Shown piece by piece: positions 19,961 through 32,599 of a stretch of 64,000 nt of DNA. Under the pieces are notes generated by a model. The model saw only the letters and a list, made by a program, of their open reading frames with translations, searched no databases and was not told the DNA's origin. The position numbers and the translations under genes are program-made. Position 1 is the stretch's first letter; each line of letters starts with the position of its first letter. Source of the stretch: Catonia carolina (Eukaryota > Arthropoda > Insecta > Hemiptera > Achilidae); assembly GCA_035578175.1 (NCBI GenBank), contig JAQMRL010000002.1, forward strand, positions 93,164,748-93,228,747. The letters run 5' to 3'.

Positions 19961-22690
19961 AAAAATAAGAACATTGTCATTTCCACACAAACTACAAAAT
20001 CTTTAAGAGTATTAAACATTATGCTAATAATAGGGATCTTGTACTAAAAACCGACAAGAGATTGTCACAACGTGATTTCCTAAAACAAGACAAAGACAGG
20101 ACATTAGGCACTTACATTTACAACAAAACTGCCGGTTGTATTAAAACCTTGCTTGTAGTTGCTTTTGAAAAAACAAACACAATTTTAACTACTAATAATT
20201 AATTAAAATTTAATTAATAATTAACTTTTTGCACTTCACTTGCGGAAGGATCATAAATTTTGATTCAATTTATTTCAGGACATCAAATTTTGTTGTTATT
20301 ATTTCCGACAACGCAAATTAGACAAAGCAAAAATTTCAAATAAGTATTTTAACATTGCACAGTGATATTCTTAAAATGGCTAAAGGAATAAATTGTTCAT
20401 TGCAGAAAATTGTGTATTGCATGGTGTAGAGTGTATTGAACAAGATGAAAGATGTATTGAATGGATTGCTCTGAAAGAAAATTAATGTTTTGACTAGTAT
20501 TTCTAAGAAACCAAGACCAGTAGAAACGATTTTTTTATTCCTTCTAGAATATATTTGATTGTTTGGAGAAACTGTCAGACAGAAGATATAAAAAGAGTTA
20601 GAGCCGTTTCTGAATTACGTTAATAGTGCGTATGCGTGAGGATGGTAGCAAGTGGTTGTAGACAGATAATTTGTTTTTATTGTTAAGAGATTGTAGCGTT
20701 CACTACTGCTACGATTAAATTGGATCAGAAATAAATTAACACAAGATATTTTTAAATTTAAATGTTTTTAATTTTTAATAAAGGATTATATAGATACTAA
20801 ATTTTACAATAAACTGACTCTACTATTTTTGTTTTATATCTCATGGATTTTTTTAATTTATTATTATTTGAGTACAATTCCTTAGGTTTATTGCAACAAT
20901 GAAAAATATTAAAATAAAAAAATTACAATTAAATCTTTGATTTTAACTACAATAAAATACTGGTCTTTTATAATTGATTAACAAAATTTACATATAATTT
21001 AGAAATGTTGTTCGTTGTTCATACCGGTTATTTATTTTAAGATGGTTTGCTGAAATAATTATGTATTGTTGTGTGTATGAATATGGCGTCTATGAAAACA
21101 TTTTGATTCTTGAAATTTTTTTATATTGATTTTATTAAATAGATTTGAATAGTCCGTGTTAGAAAATTGATAATAATAATTCCTTACTTGTTACTTCGTT
21201 CCATTAATTATAATGTATTATGCTTCTTTTTAATTTTCTTCTATAATTTAAACTTTTTATTGGAGCTTCTTGTCGTGTTGCCATCTCGTCGATCGTCTCA
21301 CCCACAACGACGCTTTGACCGGATCTTTGTTTCTTCATGTTGGATTTTAAATTTTGATTAATAAATTTTTATTGTTCGTAAAAAAAATTCAAATTATCGT
21401 TTTAAAAGACGTTATTTATTTTATTATGATTATTCACATCACTCATTTAATTGTTCATCTCCGTTTTTGATTTTTTAATTATCTTTAACAATACACAATT
21501 TAGTTACACTTTTGACTCACGCAATCTTGATTTTAATCCCGCTGTCGTTTAAATATAATTACATAAATTTTATAAATATCGACGATTAACTGGTATCAAT
21601 AATTAAATATAGAATATTTATTTAGATTATGCCAGTATTAACAATTTGCAAATTTTATTTATTCTGTTAAAAGAAATATTATAAATATATACCAAGTATT
21701 CCTTGTTAATAGTTTTATATGTTATAATAAATGTAGTGGCTAAACTGATCATGTGACCGTGACCACTAATACCAAAATATAGGTCAATGTCATGCTACAT
21801 TATGGTTTATTAATTATACTAAACATAATTTAGTTCAAGCTTAAGTTTTTCTATTAATTTAATTTAAATTTACAAATTGTATTTGTTAGAAAGCTAATTT
21901 TAATAATTAATTTATCAATAAATAAAGATTGTTATAATCTAATAAAAGACTGTTTATCATTTATTACACCCCAAACCCGAGAAAACCTAGTCTTAAGTGT
22001 CACAACATTAAAGGACTAAGTAAGAAAAGGTAAATTTTTTCGAATAACCTGAACTAGTTTTTCAAATTAAAATATTTCATAATCACTGATGCTTATTCTC
22101 GTCTCTTTACAAAAACGGAATTTTAATATAAACGATTCAAATATAAATAACTTGTTAAAACTTTAGACGGAAATGACAAAGACAAACTAAACGTAATAAA
22201 TTTTGCGTCTAATTTAATATTTTACTTTAACTAGACTAAACGAAGCATATTTTATTATTTAATGAATGCATTGTATTATAAGCAAAGCATAAAATAGGCA
22301 ACACATCACATATTCAGTTACCAACAGTGTACTGCACTTTCATTACGTAGCCGCAGCTTGTGGGTTAATGACTTCCACTAATTCTTACCCCTAATTGCGA
22401 GACAGTTTTGTAACTTTCAACAGTTAGCCTCGTTTATATATCTTCTTCACTCTTTCTAACAATATAAAGATTAATTAAAATCTAAAATCCTTAATTATTT
22501 TAATTTTCTACTTCTAGGTAACATTTAATCCTTCACATTTTATAATTAGTTTATGCAGTTTATATAATTACAATCCTATGTTATATAATGCTACAGGCAA
22601 AATGTAAAATCCAAATATTAATTCATTCTGGGCAATGCATTAAGTAACAGAGTTAAATAATTTATAATTTATGTACAATGAGAACTCAAA
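19961..22690. other. AT-rich intergenic sequence
   Basis: No gene recognised. A TATA-like ATATAAAAAG at about 20587 followed by a 120-base stretch ending in AATAAA hints at an LTR, but I could not define ends. Confidence 0.4.
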
Positions 22691-22699
22691 TTCTAATGA

Positions 22700-23080
22700 A
22701 CGTACTCAAATGTTTTGGTTATTACTTAGAAATTCATTACTGACAATAAACAATAAATTATTAATTTATAAGAGCATTATTAAACCAATATGAACGGACA
22801 ATATTTAGCTGTGGGGTACAAGTAGAAACTCCAACGTTAACATCACCCAAATTTATAATCCGAACTGTTAATATCTATTATTCACACTCCTTGTAAGTAA
22901 ACAACAAAATAATCTATTGAGATCCCAATATACGATACACTTAGATGAAATAAGCAGATTAAAAAAATTAAGCAGAACGGAAGACCGTTTTAACATCCTG
23001 GTCACACTCTCCTGGACAACAGTGACACAAGAGGACTGAACCGAAAACAACCAACGGACATATTTTAATTGATTTTTTTA
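22700..23080 (+). mobile_element. Jockey-like LINE fragment, RT C-terminus
   Basis: Near 22755-22830 the frame reads LLIYKSIIKPI, then a stop where WTYG would be, then LWGTSRNSNVNITQI, matching KLTLYKVMIKPVWSYGIELWGTASTSNVEI of Jockey ORF2. The open stretch on the other strand at 22868-23050 is a shadow. Premature stops show it is dead. Confidence 0.65.
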
Positions 23081-23149
23081 AGAGATCATAATACAAACGA
23101 AAAGAAGACAACCTTTTACTGATAATGTAATCTTTTTAATATTACATTA

Positions 23150-23400
23150 CGGCTCACAAATACTAACCAAATATTTAAACATTCTAATTTACAGGTCATT
23201 CAGGCATTACAGTCAAAAACACTACAAGCACATTACTTACAGCACAAGTTTCCCTTTAGGTTAGTAACAAAACCTTACACACAAATTTGCCAATACCTTT
23301 CGTCCAAAACTCAATCGAAAACCTGTACAAACTCTTTCACAAGTTACAAAACAATCTCGCAAGACAGCTAAAAAGACCTTGAAGTAGAGACCTTCTGATT
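23150..23400 (+). mobile_element. Jockey-like LINE fragment, extreme RT C-terminus
   Basis: The nucleotide text parallels the 55146-55801 copy: QALQSKTL, LVTKPYT, PFVQNSIENLYKLFHKLQN appear in shifting frames, equivalent to QAFQSKTLR, VSNKTLH and PFVQNSIEYLYKRFH there. It may be a separate insertion from the adjacent 22.7-kb fragment, since the subfamilies differ. Confidence 0.6.
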
Positions 23401-23592
23401 TACCTTAATAAGTTTTATTAAAAATTCAGAAAATTTTAATAACAAATCTTGGGGAGCTTGGGGAACAAATCTTAGTTGTAGTAGCTTTACGTTCATTCCT
23501 ATAATATAGGAAAAAAATGACATATTATGTCATTTAACAAAATATGCCATTATATCTGTGTATCGAATTTACTGTACAATAATTTCCGCAAC

Positions 23593-23603
23593 CGTAAATT
23601 AAA
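23593..23603. repeat. Target-site duplication of the nested Jockey fragment (left)
   Basis: CGTAAATTAAA is repeated exactly at 24793-24803, bracketing the truncated LINE. Confidence 0.75.
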
Positions 23604-23763
23604 CAGTTTTTTTAAATTTTTTTTTACGGTACTGTACATTGAGCTGCACAATTTCCGTATATGATTTTTAAAATATAGTGGTGGGGAGTTTCACTTTAAG
23701 GAGAAGAGGTACCCAGTGGTAAATTTTAAGTTTGCATCTACGGGTATTATCCGTTACTTAGAC

Positions 23764-24273
23764 CAGGGGTTCTCAAACTGTGGGACGCGACCCTCAAGGG
23801 GGGCGCAAAGTATAAATAGGGGGAGGGGGCGCGAGAAAGTTAGAAAAATAAAAAACTTTATTCATAATTTTTTTTTTTTTTGTTTAACGTCCGACTGTTT
23901 TGCAATTACTGTAATGCAGACGGTGAAGGATGAAATTATTTTTTGTAACGTATGAAAATATGCCGTGCCTGAATGGGATTCGAACCCAAGACTGCATGAT
24001 GAGAGGAGAGCACGTTACCAACTACGCCAATGCGGCCGGCAAACTTTATTCATAACACAGAAAAAATGATAAAAAACTTATTCATTTGCTTTGTTGGTTT
24101 TAATTTTTAACTCTTAACATGAGGGGGGCGCAAGCCTAAAAAAGTAATCAAAAAATAAATAAACTTATTCATTTGCTTTGTTAGTTTTAATTTCTAACTC
24201 CTAACATGAGGGGGCGCGAGCCTAGAATAGATCAAGGCGGGGGGTCTTGGCCTAAATAGTTTGAGAACCCCTG
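23764..24273. mobile_element. hAT-like MITE, itself interrupted by a SINE
   Basis: Perfect 16-bp terminal inverted repeats CAGGGGTTCTCAAACT bound this noncoding element. An 8-bp flank matches at 6 of 8 positions (ACTTAGAC at 23756-23763, ATTTTGAC at 24274-24281). CAG-start ends and 8-bp duplications fit the hAT superfamily. Inside, an ACTTATTCATTTGCTTTGTT unit ending in a GGGGGCGC-type stretch is repeated about 90 bp apart (24077 and 24163). Without the 173-bp SINE and its 15-bp duplication the element is about 322 bp. No transposase frame is present. Confidence 0.82.
23868..24040 (-). mobile_element. tRNA-derived SINE, family A, full length
   Basis: Minus-strand order: GCCGGCCGCAT head, A box (TGGCGTAGTTGG), B box (GGTTCGAATCC), the CACGGCATATTTTCATACG body, a 3' end of ACAGTCGGACGTTAAAC and a short A tail. 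A perfect 15-bp target duplication (AAACTTTATTCATAA at 23853-23867 and 24041-24055) proves insertion into the hAT MITE. It is the best-preserved SINE in the window and has the short 3' subtype. Confidence 0.93.
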
Positions 24274-24792
24274 ATTTTGACCATACTCCATTTTCGCTTT
24301 AGACGTCGCACAGGTGAGAAGTTCTTTGTAGCTAGATCTCGGGCTAGTTGGTTTGGATGGACATCTAGTCGTTCGTAAAATTTACTTTACAAGGACGCGG
24401 TTAGCTCCTTTACAGTCGGAATTTTGAAATCGCCGTGGAGGGTTTTATTGCTTACATAAAAAGGAGCGCCAGGAGCAAGTCTTAAGAATTTTGATTGAAA
24501 GGCCTAGGTCGACTTTAAATTACTCTCTGCTGCTACTACAGAGCTGGACACCACAAGTCCAGATTGGTCTCAAAAGGGTTTTGTATATTAAAATTTTCGA
24601 ATGGAGGTTCAATTTCGATCGAGGATTAATTAAGCAGAAGAGTAGCTTCTGGCGGCGGTTAAGTTCTAAACGTTTTGTACGTAGATGATGCTTCCAAGTT
24701 AGTTGCCTGTCAAGCCATAAACCAAGATATCGCACCACTCTGGCTTGGGGGATACGAATGTTATTCAGCATCACAGGTGGACAAAAATTAAA

Positions 24793-24803
24793 CGTAAATT
24801 AAA
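24793..24803. repeat. Target-site duplication of the nested Jockey fragment (right)
   Basis: Exact copy of 23593-23603. Confidence 0.75.
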
Positions 24804-26232
24804 TAAAAAGTCTGCAAATAATTCAAGATTTTGATCACGAAACATTTTAAGGCGATTCCATAATGACCCATATAAAAAAATAAATAAATAAAAAATATAA
24901 CTATATTAGGAAATTTAAATAACGTCTAGGCATACATATATAACGCGTAAGCCCTTTAAGTAATGTGTAAAACGACCAGTTTTGTAATGATATAAATTTT
25001 ATATATAAGTTCTTTGACATACAATTAAAGAATGTAAGTGTGAAAAATTATAAAAAAATAAAAGCAATTATAAAAATATGTCTTGACATTCCGTTATCAT
25101 TTGATCACGGTCACCATATCCAGTCGACCAATGTGTTAAGGAATAATATCAAATAATTCGTTGTTGGATAAGAAAAACATAGCATGAGAGCTTCTCTACT
25201 TTATTGATTTTATAAGCTTCTTTGTTCAATTTTCATCAAGTCGTTTTATTTTAATAACCAGTAATGACAAAGCTGATTTTTTGACGACATCTGATAATAA
25301 TCTCCTTGGTATACCTAGAAATAAAGCTCGTGACTAATATTACCAATACTTTTCGTATCCTTGCCTCTTTCTGAGCTAATTCTTTGTGAGGTCTTTCCTT
25401 CATTACACTGGAGAAATAGGCGTTAGTTTTTCATGACATCATAATATGCAAAACTGAGTTATTATATAACTCACAACGAACAAATCAAATAAGTTGTCGG
25501 ATATTACACAATACTACGTTTTAGTCTTGATTCTACAACCCGTATATGATTTCTGGCAGATATGTTGCTAATTACTGTGTATGCATACACAGTATTTATT
25601 TAAAATAGTAGCCTTAAATTACTTAATCTATGGAAGATGATAAATTTGAATCTCCATACCTAATTTAGCAGCAAAAAGGATCGATAAATCTTAGACCTAC
25701 TAATCAGGATTTCTGAGGAAAGCAAATAGAGCTATTACTCAAATAGCTCAAGTGTAACATAGCCTACATTACTATCTGCAGATAATTTTTGTAAAGGATT
25801 TAACGAAACGTATGTATATTCGACTATGTGACAAGTTTTACAGAACTAACAAACTCGTTCAATCACAATTTCGAAACTTACGATGACTTCAAACATCACG
25901 GAGTAGAGAACTTTTACGTAAAAAGCTTAACATCTATCATTTATTCAACTATTTATATTTTTCAAGTATTTTCTAATCTCTTCAAAACTGATTTCATAAT
26001 TTTATGTAAGTTCATCCTAATTGAAAAATTGGTGAATTTAGGAATGATTTAATAAAAGCCTCTTCCCGTACCATGATATATAAATTTAAAATGAGTAAAT
26101 CTAAACTTGGGTACATGAACAATGCTACAGTAGACACAAAAGTGAATACAAAAATTTAAATCATGTAATATTTTTATGAAGAGATTTTATGTAGTTATTT
26201 GGAAATTATAAAACATATTTTTTATTCGATTT
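24804..26232. other. AT-rich sequence, no gene seen
   Basis: The frame at 25828-26052 has no recognisable domain and AT-driven composition. Confidence 0.5.
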
Positions 26233-26236
26233 ATAA
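26233..26236. repeat. 4-bp target duplication, solo LTR copy 1
   Basis: ATAA here and at 27001-27004 flank the LTR exactly. Confidence 0.75.
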
Positions 26237-27000
26237 TGTGACACTTATCGCTAAGGTCCGTTTCGGGATCTAGGTTATTAAATAATTAATACACTAAATT
26301 ACAATTACAAATATTTATTAGGCCTACACTAAAAGATTTACAAAATAAAAAGTAAACTAATTATAACGAAGTAATACAATAAATAACTTAATAATTTACT
26401 TGAAATAAATAATGAACCATAAATAACTTAATAATTTACTTAGCACTACTTACAATCAATTTTATAGAATACACATACAAAATGAAACTGAATACACAAA
26501 AACTGAATTTAATAGATACACAATAACTTTTCACAATGCACACACAAAGACAGTATAACAATCATTGACCAACACAATGCCTGGAACGTTCCTGCACTAC
26601 GCCCGATAGCCACTCGTCAAATATCAAACGTACACTAACTCACTGTATCGCACTCGGGCGCTCTTTATATAGGTATTTCAAAAAGATAATTCTAGCAAAA
26701 CAGAGAAATTCCATGCAAATAATAAAGTACAAAAAATAACCCATTATAAATGAGTGCTAGAAAAATCTATTGTAAACAAGTTAACAATAGATCTTATTGT
26801 AAATAGAATAAAAGTTGTTACTGGCCGACATTTTCATAAATGGTTGTACAACAATAACCTTTTATAAATAGGTAAACTTTTATTTTTACTATTGTCCTAT
26901 TGTTACTTTTTCACTCTATTACCTACTCTTTACCATTTCATGAACATTTTACCATTTTACAAGAAACTTCGTGAACCATGCCTTCTTCGATATTGTCACA
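26237..27000 (-). mobile_element. Solo LTR, copy 1 (764 bp)
   Basis: In its own orientation it begins TGTGACAATATCGAAGA and ends ATAAGTGTCACA, so the termini form the inverted repeat TGTGAC...GTCACA typical of LTRs. It has a TATA box (CTATATAAAGAGC) and a downstream AATAAA in TAATAAATATTTG. Perfect ATAA duplications flank it. No gag-pol sequence lies beside it, so it probably arose by LTR-LTR recombination. An internal ~40-bp tandem near 26395-26455 (ATAAATAACTTAATAATTTA) is partly shared with copy 3. A Ty3-like family is likely from the 4-bp duplication, but without pol this cannot be assigned. Confidence 0.88.
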
Positions 27001-27004
27001 ATAA

Positions 27005-28880
27005 ATGATCATACAACCTAGTTTAAAACTACATTCATGTTAAATCATTATAGAAAGCACTTTTTTAAGCAATCTATTTAATTTTATTAAAAAAAGAAAG
27101 ATTTTTGCTCCAATATTAGTCAAAACTATCTTAAAGATGCTTTTTGTTGAATATATACGAAAGGCTAATTAATGCAGTTTACTGTATAAAATATTACAAT
27201 TTACATAATATATGAGAAAATAACACAACTACTATGATTAGTCTTTGTTAATATTTTAATATTATGGAAGTGTCTGCAATTTCAGCTGCACTTTGTCAAA
27301 CCGTTATACAGTTAATAATGCAATTTATCATCTTAATAACGGTCCCACCAGGTGACATGTCTGAATGAAATTTTAATTAATTAATTTGATATTAATTTTC
27401 AATTTTAATTTTATAAAACGACTTAAGTTCAGAAAATTTTACATTTCTTTTATTGCTACTTTTGTTTGTTCAAACGAGGTTGTCCGACCCATGACCTATA
27501 AAGTTCATAACGAATTAGACTTATTTTAGTAACTAAAAAATACAAATTTTTATTTTTTATAGTCCTAACAAGATCAAGCATAATAAATTTTTCCGAGTTA
27601 TGATTTTTTCCAAGTAACAATTTAGAGATTTATTCTTTTACCGGTACGTTGAACGCAATACTGATAAATTATGTTAATTAATAAAGTTATTTTATACATA
27701 TTTGTTAGTTATAGAATTTGTATTTTAATATAAGACCAGAGTCTATAAAACTAGTAAAACTTTAAAAAGTAGCAATTAGAACTAAAACAAAATGCAATTC
27801 TTTATAATCACGGAACTTTAATTTAACTTTGAAATTTAAAAAAAGTAATTTTAAAATGTTAAATAGTACTGTAATCATTTCCTGAGTTCCTAATAAGTAA
27901 CTTCTGTTTTTTACTCAAATTAAGAATCTAAAAATTCCTTTCTTTTGTAACCAATGGAGTCTCTAACGTTCGTCAATTACATTAATTTTTGAACCTGTGT
28001 TTCTACAAAAGAAGATCTAACAAATTTCATGTTCAGAATATCACAAAGAGATTTTGTTCCCATCCTGCACAACCTTCAATATCTTATTTAAATAATGATA
28101 ATGTAATGTTTTTGGGTCAGAATGACAAGGAGTTTAATGTTATTTAAAAATTTAATTGATTCATCTTTCTAAATAATCGGAAAAACAAAAATATTATTTA
28201 TTTACTCAGAACCCCGGTCAGCTAATAAAATATCCATCGTGGTTTGCAAATCCCAAATTACCTTATCATTATTATTTTTGTTATCTTTTTTGCCTTTTTT
28301 GCTACCTTAAGCATTATTTTTGTAAGTAATTCATAAAGGATTTAAATTCGTTTAACATTTCCAGGAATATCTCAAAAGCCAATGTTTATTAATTATACCT
28401 AAGCCGCCATCATAGAATTTGTAATTCCATTGATCCTAACTTTTGAGAATAATGGTTTCTTTAGTTTATTAAGAAATAAATTTTTAACGATATCTGATCA
28501 TTAAAACGTTTGGAAAAAAATACAAAAACAAAATATCCACCTTAAAATTCATTTTCAACTGCTGAGTTATTTATATAAGCTTCTTAATTTTGTCAACGAT
28601 AATAACAATTTTGTAATTTGTATTAGGATTAACATATAAACTAAATTAGTTCATATGTTAATTCTGTAGTACTAAATTTCTGCTGTATTTTTTCTTCAAT
28701 CTCCTCTGAAGAACGTCCGGTAGGTATGTTTATACATCCTGTTAATTTGATCATTTTATGTAAGTCAGTTCTTTTTTCAAATCTCAGTGATACTCTTTGA
28801 TGATAATAATAACGGAGAGGACTCGTGAGTTTTGTCGTGTAGGATTACGTTAGGCATGTATTAAAGGGAGTGTTGATAGT
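27005..28880. other. AT-rich intergenic sequence
   Basis: No gene or named repeat recognised. Confidence 0.45.
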
Positions 28881-28884
28881 CTTA

Positions 28885-29100
28885 AATACTTTAGATTGAG
28901 CTGCTTGTGTGTGTTGTTTAGGTCATCAGCCGAAAGACTAGTTTGAACTCCTAGAGGCTTTACTATGTAAAACGAGGAGCGAGGTGATTTACCCCTGCCT
29001 TTATCACTGATGGAACAATTATGCTTATCAGCATGCCAAGCTCTCTAAAAAGCATCTACTTTCTACCCTGCAAATGACACCTTCACATTATTCAGCACAG
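28885..29100 (+). repeat. Possible SINE-like or dispersed repeat, uncertain
   Basis: A less AT-rich stretch includes a B-box-like AGTTTGAACTCC near 28938 and phrases such as GGTCATCAGCCGAAAGAC. No matching second copy exists in this window and no A-rich tail is clear. Confidence 0.25.
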
Positions 29101-29184
29101 GGTCTGACTGTATAATTGAATTCATTACCCTCAGAAGAGATAATTCGAACTAGTGTTTTGTCCACCTCTACCTCTTCTGTTCTT

Positions 29185-29252
29185 AAATGCTTCAGTCATA
29201 CGGCTGACCGTATGACTGAAGTATTTCTGTTTCAAAATAAGAAACAGAAATA
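29185..29252. repeat. Two adjacent perfect hairpins
   Basis: Hairpin 1 pairs CTTCAGTCATACGG (29190-29203) with its exact complement at 29208-29221 across a CTGA loop; the stem extends to about 18 bp with one G-T. Hairpin 2 pairs TATTTCTGTTTC (29222-29233) with 29241-29252. The extended stem of hairpin 1 overlaps hairpin 2, so the two folds compete. The minus-strand frame at 29131-29322 crossing them is not a gene. Confidence 0.7.
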
Positions 29253-29322
29253 TTTTTTGTAGCCCTGAAAGTAGCAGATCGAGTGCAAATAATTTATCAC
29301 TCCACATGCTTGTTATGGGCAA

Positions 29323-30500
29323 GAGCTGCTTACGTACAAGACAAACTGTAATAGTAGTGGAACAGTATGTTTGACAAACATTTGAAAAAATAGGCTCTGA
29401 AAGATGCTAGTAAACATAATGCCTCTGTTTTAATTGTAGATATGAAGGTTTTCCAATAATATTGTATAGAAATTTGTTGTGTTAATCAATATCTGTTGTT
29501 TTAATTTTATGTGATTTTACCAGGTTAAACGTTTGTCTTGTGTTACCGCTAAGTATTGTTTTTTGATTTGATTTTGAAAATAGACGGAAACATATGGTTT
29601 TTGAAACTGAGAAGTTTATTTCTACTCTGAAACAATAATCATACTTTTAACTCGGAAGTACTTAATTTGACAATTATTATAAACAACAAAACCGCCATTT
29701 TTAAGTTACCTCTATTTTAAGATAACCCTTCAAAAGTACCACTTTTAAGTTCAGTGGTCTCTTGGACCACTTAAAATAATCAGCTAAAAATATTATAACA
29801 ATAAAGTAATAATAACTAATAAATGGCTATTAGTTGTGTATTTTTTTATTAACAAAGGAAATTTAATAAGAAACTCATTCTCTTTTTGAGCTAAAAAATA
29901 AACAAAATAAATTTATCACACTATTATTTACTTACAAAGTTGATAGAAAATTGCGAGTATATTATAATGTAATATTTTAAAATATATAAAATTTAAATTT
30001 ATAGTTTATAAGCGTTCAATTACGTTTTCATATTTACTTACTAATCTAAACGCGAAGAATAAGTTAATATTCTGTGTAATAAACTGGTTACAAGAATTAA
30101 TATTTACTTGAGTTGTGAAAATTGTTTTTGAAATTTATTCATAAGTTTAATCTGTTACATCTTTATAAAAATTTACATGTAATAGCTGCACTAAAATTTA
30201 AGAGTTCGTAACGTAATAGAGGTTTTTTTATGAATTGAATATTTACGTATGAGTGAAAACACTAATTAACCGATATTTTAATTAACTAGTAATAATTATG
30301 TAAACTCGAAATTAAAAATAAAGTAATTGAACGGTTTTAAATATCATTGAAAAGAATCTGATAATTTTATTTTTTTTAAATGACCTGTAAAACCTAAAGT
30401 CAAACTAGACTATATATTTTTTTAAATTATCTAAAAAGCAAAATTATAATCAACTGCTCCCATTCAAAACCAAGAAGAATAAGTATGTTCATATATTCTG
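29323..30500. other. AT-rich sequence, no gene seen
   Basis: No recognisable feature. Confidence 0.5.
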
Positions 30501-30504
30501 CTAA

Positions 30505-30690
30505 ATCGTGTAATTTCCTGTCTTATTGAGTTAAATCTTTAGTCGTTGTAGATGTATATGTTTCGTATATAATATGGTATTTTAAATACTTTTTGTAAAA
30601 ACTTTGTCTGGAAACGCTCTATTATATTAATGGTGGAATTTATTGTTGTTCCCCAGAATTATATCCCGTACGTAAAGACAAGAACTTACG
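30505..30690 (-). mobile_element. Jockey-like LINE fragment, RT C-terminus
   Basis: The minus strand reads TYGI, a stop, then FWGTTINSTINIIERFQTK, then PYYIRNIYIYND and RFNSIRQEI. These align in order with SYGIELWGTASTSNVEILQRFQSK, PWYVPNEVLHHDLGIP and VGEEI of the intact ORF2. Stops and frame changes show it is dead. Confidence 0.7.
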
Positions 30691-31212
30691 TGAAACTAGA
30701 CAAATAAGTTCAGGATAATGAAGATTTTAAGATTAAGGTTAAGACGTTATTGAAATTTTTCTTTAAAGAAAAATTACCACCATTCATAGGCAAAAGTAGT
30801 AAATTTTGATACTAATAAAATATTGCAACGAGAGGTTTTTTAGTAGTGTTCCTCTACATAATATACTCGTACATTGATTACCCTTTACGCTTTGAACATA
30901 AAAATAAAGTTATAACATACACTTATTTTAAACCAATTGATTACGATCTCTCACATACATCAAGCGCATGAAATCATTTTAAACGTCTAATGCCATCAAA
31001 GTTACCAAAAAATGCTACTGCCAAAACAATAGTGTAGTGTTTAAGTTTTTTCTTTTTTTAACTTTTATTTTGAATTTTTAACTGTACTCCAGTAAACAAC
31101 CAAAAGATGAGAGAGCATTGATATTACATTGAAATTAACACGAACAAGCACAAATATAAAATACAACATTCAGCAATGTTAAATTTGGAATAACAATTAT
31201 AGAAAAAAACAT
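30691..31212. other. AT-rich sequence, no gene seen
   Basis: No recognisable feature. Confidence 0.5.
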
Positions 31213-32130
31213 TTTGACAGAATTATTTACAATCAGTTTAACAAAAACTTTCAGTAAATGTTTTAACAATTTTAGAATAAAACATGAAGAAGACAGCACT
31301 CAGCAGCGTTGGTTACGTGTGATCGTTTGGACATAAGTGATCGAGGGTTTCTTCTTAGGTCCTGGTGACGTACAACGTTTTTTATACGTATGAGTGAATG
31401 AAGTTGTCAAAAGTAGTGGTGAAGACGTGATACTTATGATCCGTGTAACTGATGATTGAATATCTATTTGAAGATTAATTTTAGATTAATGAGTGTTATC
31501 AAGATTTAGTTTATTGATAAATAAGAGTTGAACATCCGTAATATAATGTTGTGCTTTTAATCTTGAAAGGATGGTTAAACAGTTTTGATCAGGTGAAACG
31601 GAATGGAAGATGTAATATTCTCGCCTTCTTGAATCTTTGATTTTCAATATTTTCGTGGAGAAGATTAATAGCCAAATGATTAAAATGAGTGTCTAACTTG
31701 GTTAAATATTTTTTATTTCAACTGCTTATTTCATCTCTCACCGTAGGTATGCACAGGTCGTGGTGAAGTACTTCATTAGGCACATAGCAAGGTACACCGC
31801 ATATTAGTCGAAGAAACTTCGATGGAATCTCTAATATTTTTACGTCAGACGTACTTGCTGTGCCCCAGAGTTCAATTCCAAAACTCCAAACTGGTTTTAT
31901 CATCACCTTTTATTGTGTAACTTTATTTTCCAAAGAAAACTGTGATCGCCTCCCAACAAGTCAACACAGTTGTCGTATTTTAAGTCCAAGTAAATTCCAT
32001 TTGGTCCATAAATGTTTCCTTCACGTCAATCGCCTGTCTAGATAGATGCTAAGTATCTCACGTCATCTGAATGTGGAATTACGTTGTTGCGAAAAATAAC
32101 TGGTGAACATGATTCTCATTTCATCGGAAA
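31213..32130 (-). mobile_element. 5'-truncated copy of the same Jockey family as 2241-7002
   Basis: The minus strand starts within the GATGAAACGAGAATCATG region of ORF2 and runs through the 3' UTR to AATTCT near the family's 3' end. The segment 31906-31718 encodes MIKPVWSFGIELWGTASTSD, FLRLICGVPCYVPNEVLHHD and IPTVRDEISS, nearly identical to the intact ORF2. Frameshifts or small deletions before and after, including loss in LQRFQ, kill the frame. The weaker text match above 32130 may be further, more diverged homology. No clear target duplication was found. Confidence 0.88.
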
Positions 32131-32590
32131 AATATAGTATGAAGAAATTAAAACAATAAAAATTTTATATGGTCGAAGAAAAGTTATTACCGATAGTAAT
32201 AAAGCATTTTAAAAACAAAAATTACATCTGATATTTTTTCAAATGTATCTTTTTCGACTAGGTGTACATAATGCAGCAAGAATTAAAGATCTCTTTAATT
32301 TTAAAAGTTATATGTTATTTATTTTTCTTATGTCATCTGAAATTTCTGCCACATTTTAGGTATCATTAATTTTGCTTTTCCTGGTCAATGTATAAAACAA
32401 GGAGCTTTACATATCATTCTCAAAATATTAATTTGGAAGCGCTGTAAGACTTCAATATTCCTGTGAATTGTAGTGAACTAAAACCGGATGCTCTTGGTTC
32501 ATGCGGTTTCAGAATGTTCTTGTAACAATTTATTATTATCTTTAATAAATAATACTTTTTATTATTAAAATTTAATGATTTACTTGTAAG
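32131..32590. other. AT-rich sequence, no gene seen
   Basis: No recognisable feature. Confidence 0.45.
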
Positions 32591-32599
32591 TTATAATCT

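Larger units (their letters stand above)
23604..24792 (-). mobile_element. 5'-truncated Jockey-like LINE, interrupted by an hAT MITE
   Basis: On the minus strand, 24774-24520 encodes IRIPQARVVRYLGLWLDRQL, TKRLELNRRQKLLF, NPRSKLNLHSK and RPIWTCGVQL. The match continues to 24290 as FYVSNKTLHGDFKIPTVKEL and RLKRKWS. The 3' UTR ends in CAGTACCGTAA plus an A tail (T-runs at 23605-23634), the same 3' terminus as the copies at 39.2, 43.85 and 54.5 kb. An 11-bp target duplication flanks it. The 3' UTR was split by the MITE at 23764-24273. Confidence 0.85.

Noticed and set aside
20580..20760. Another LTR (TATA box, then AATAAA)
   Set aside because: No TG...CA ends, no duplication and no second copy in the window.
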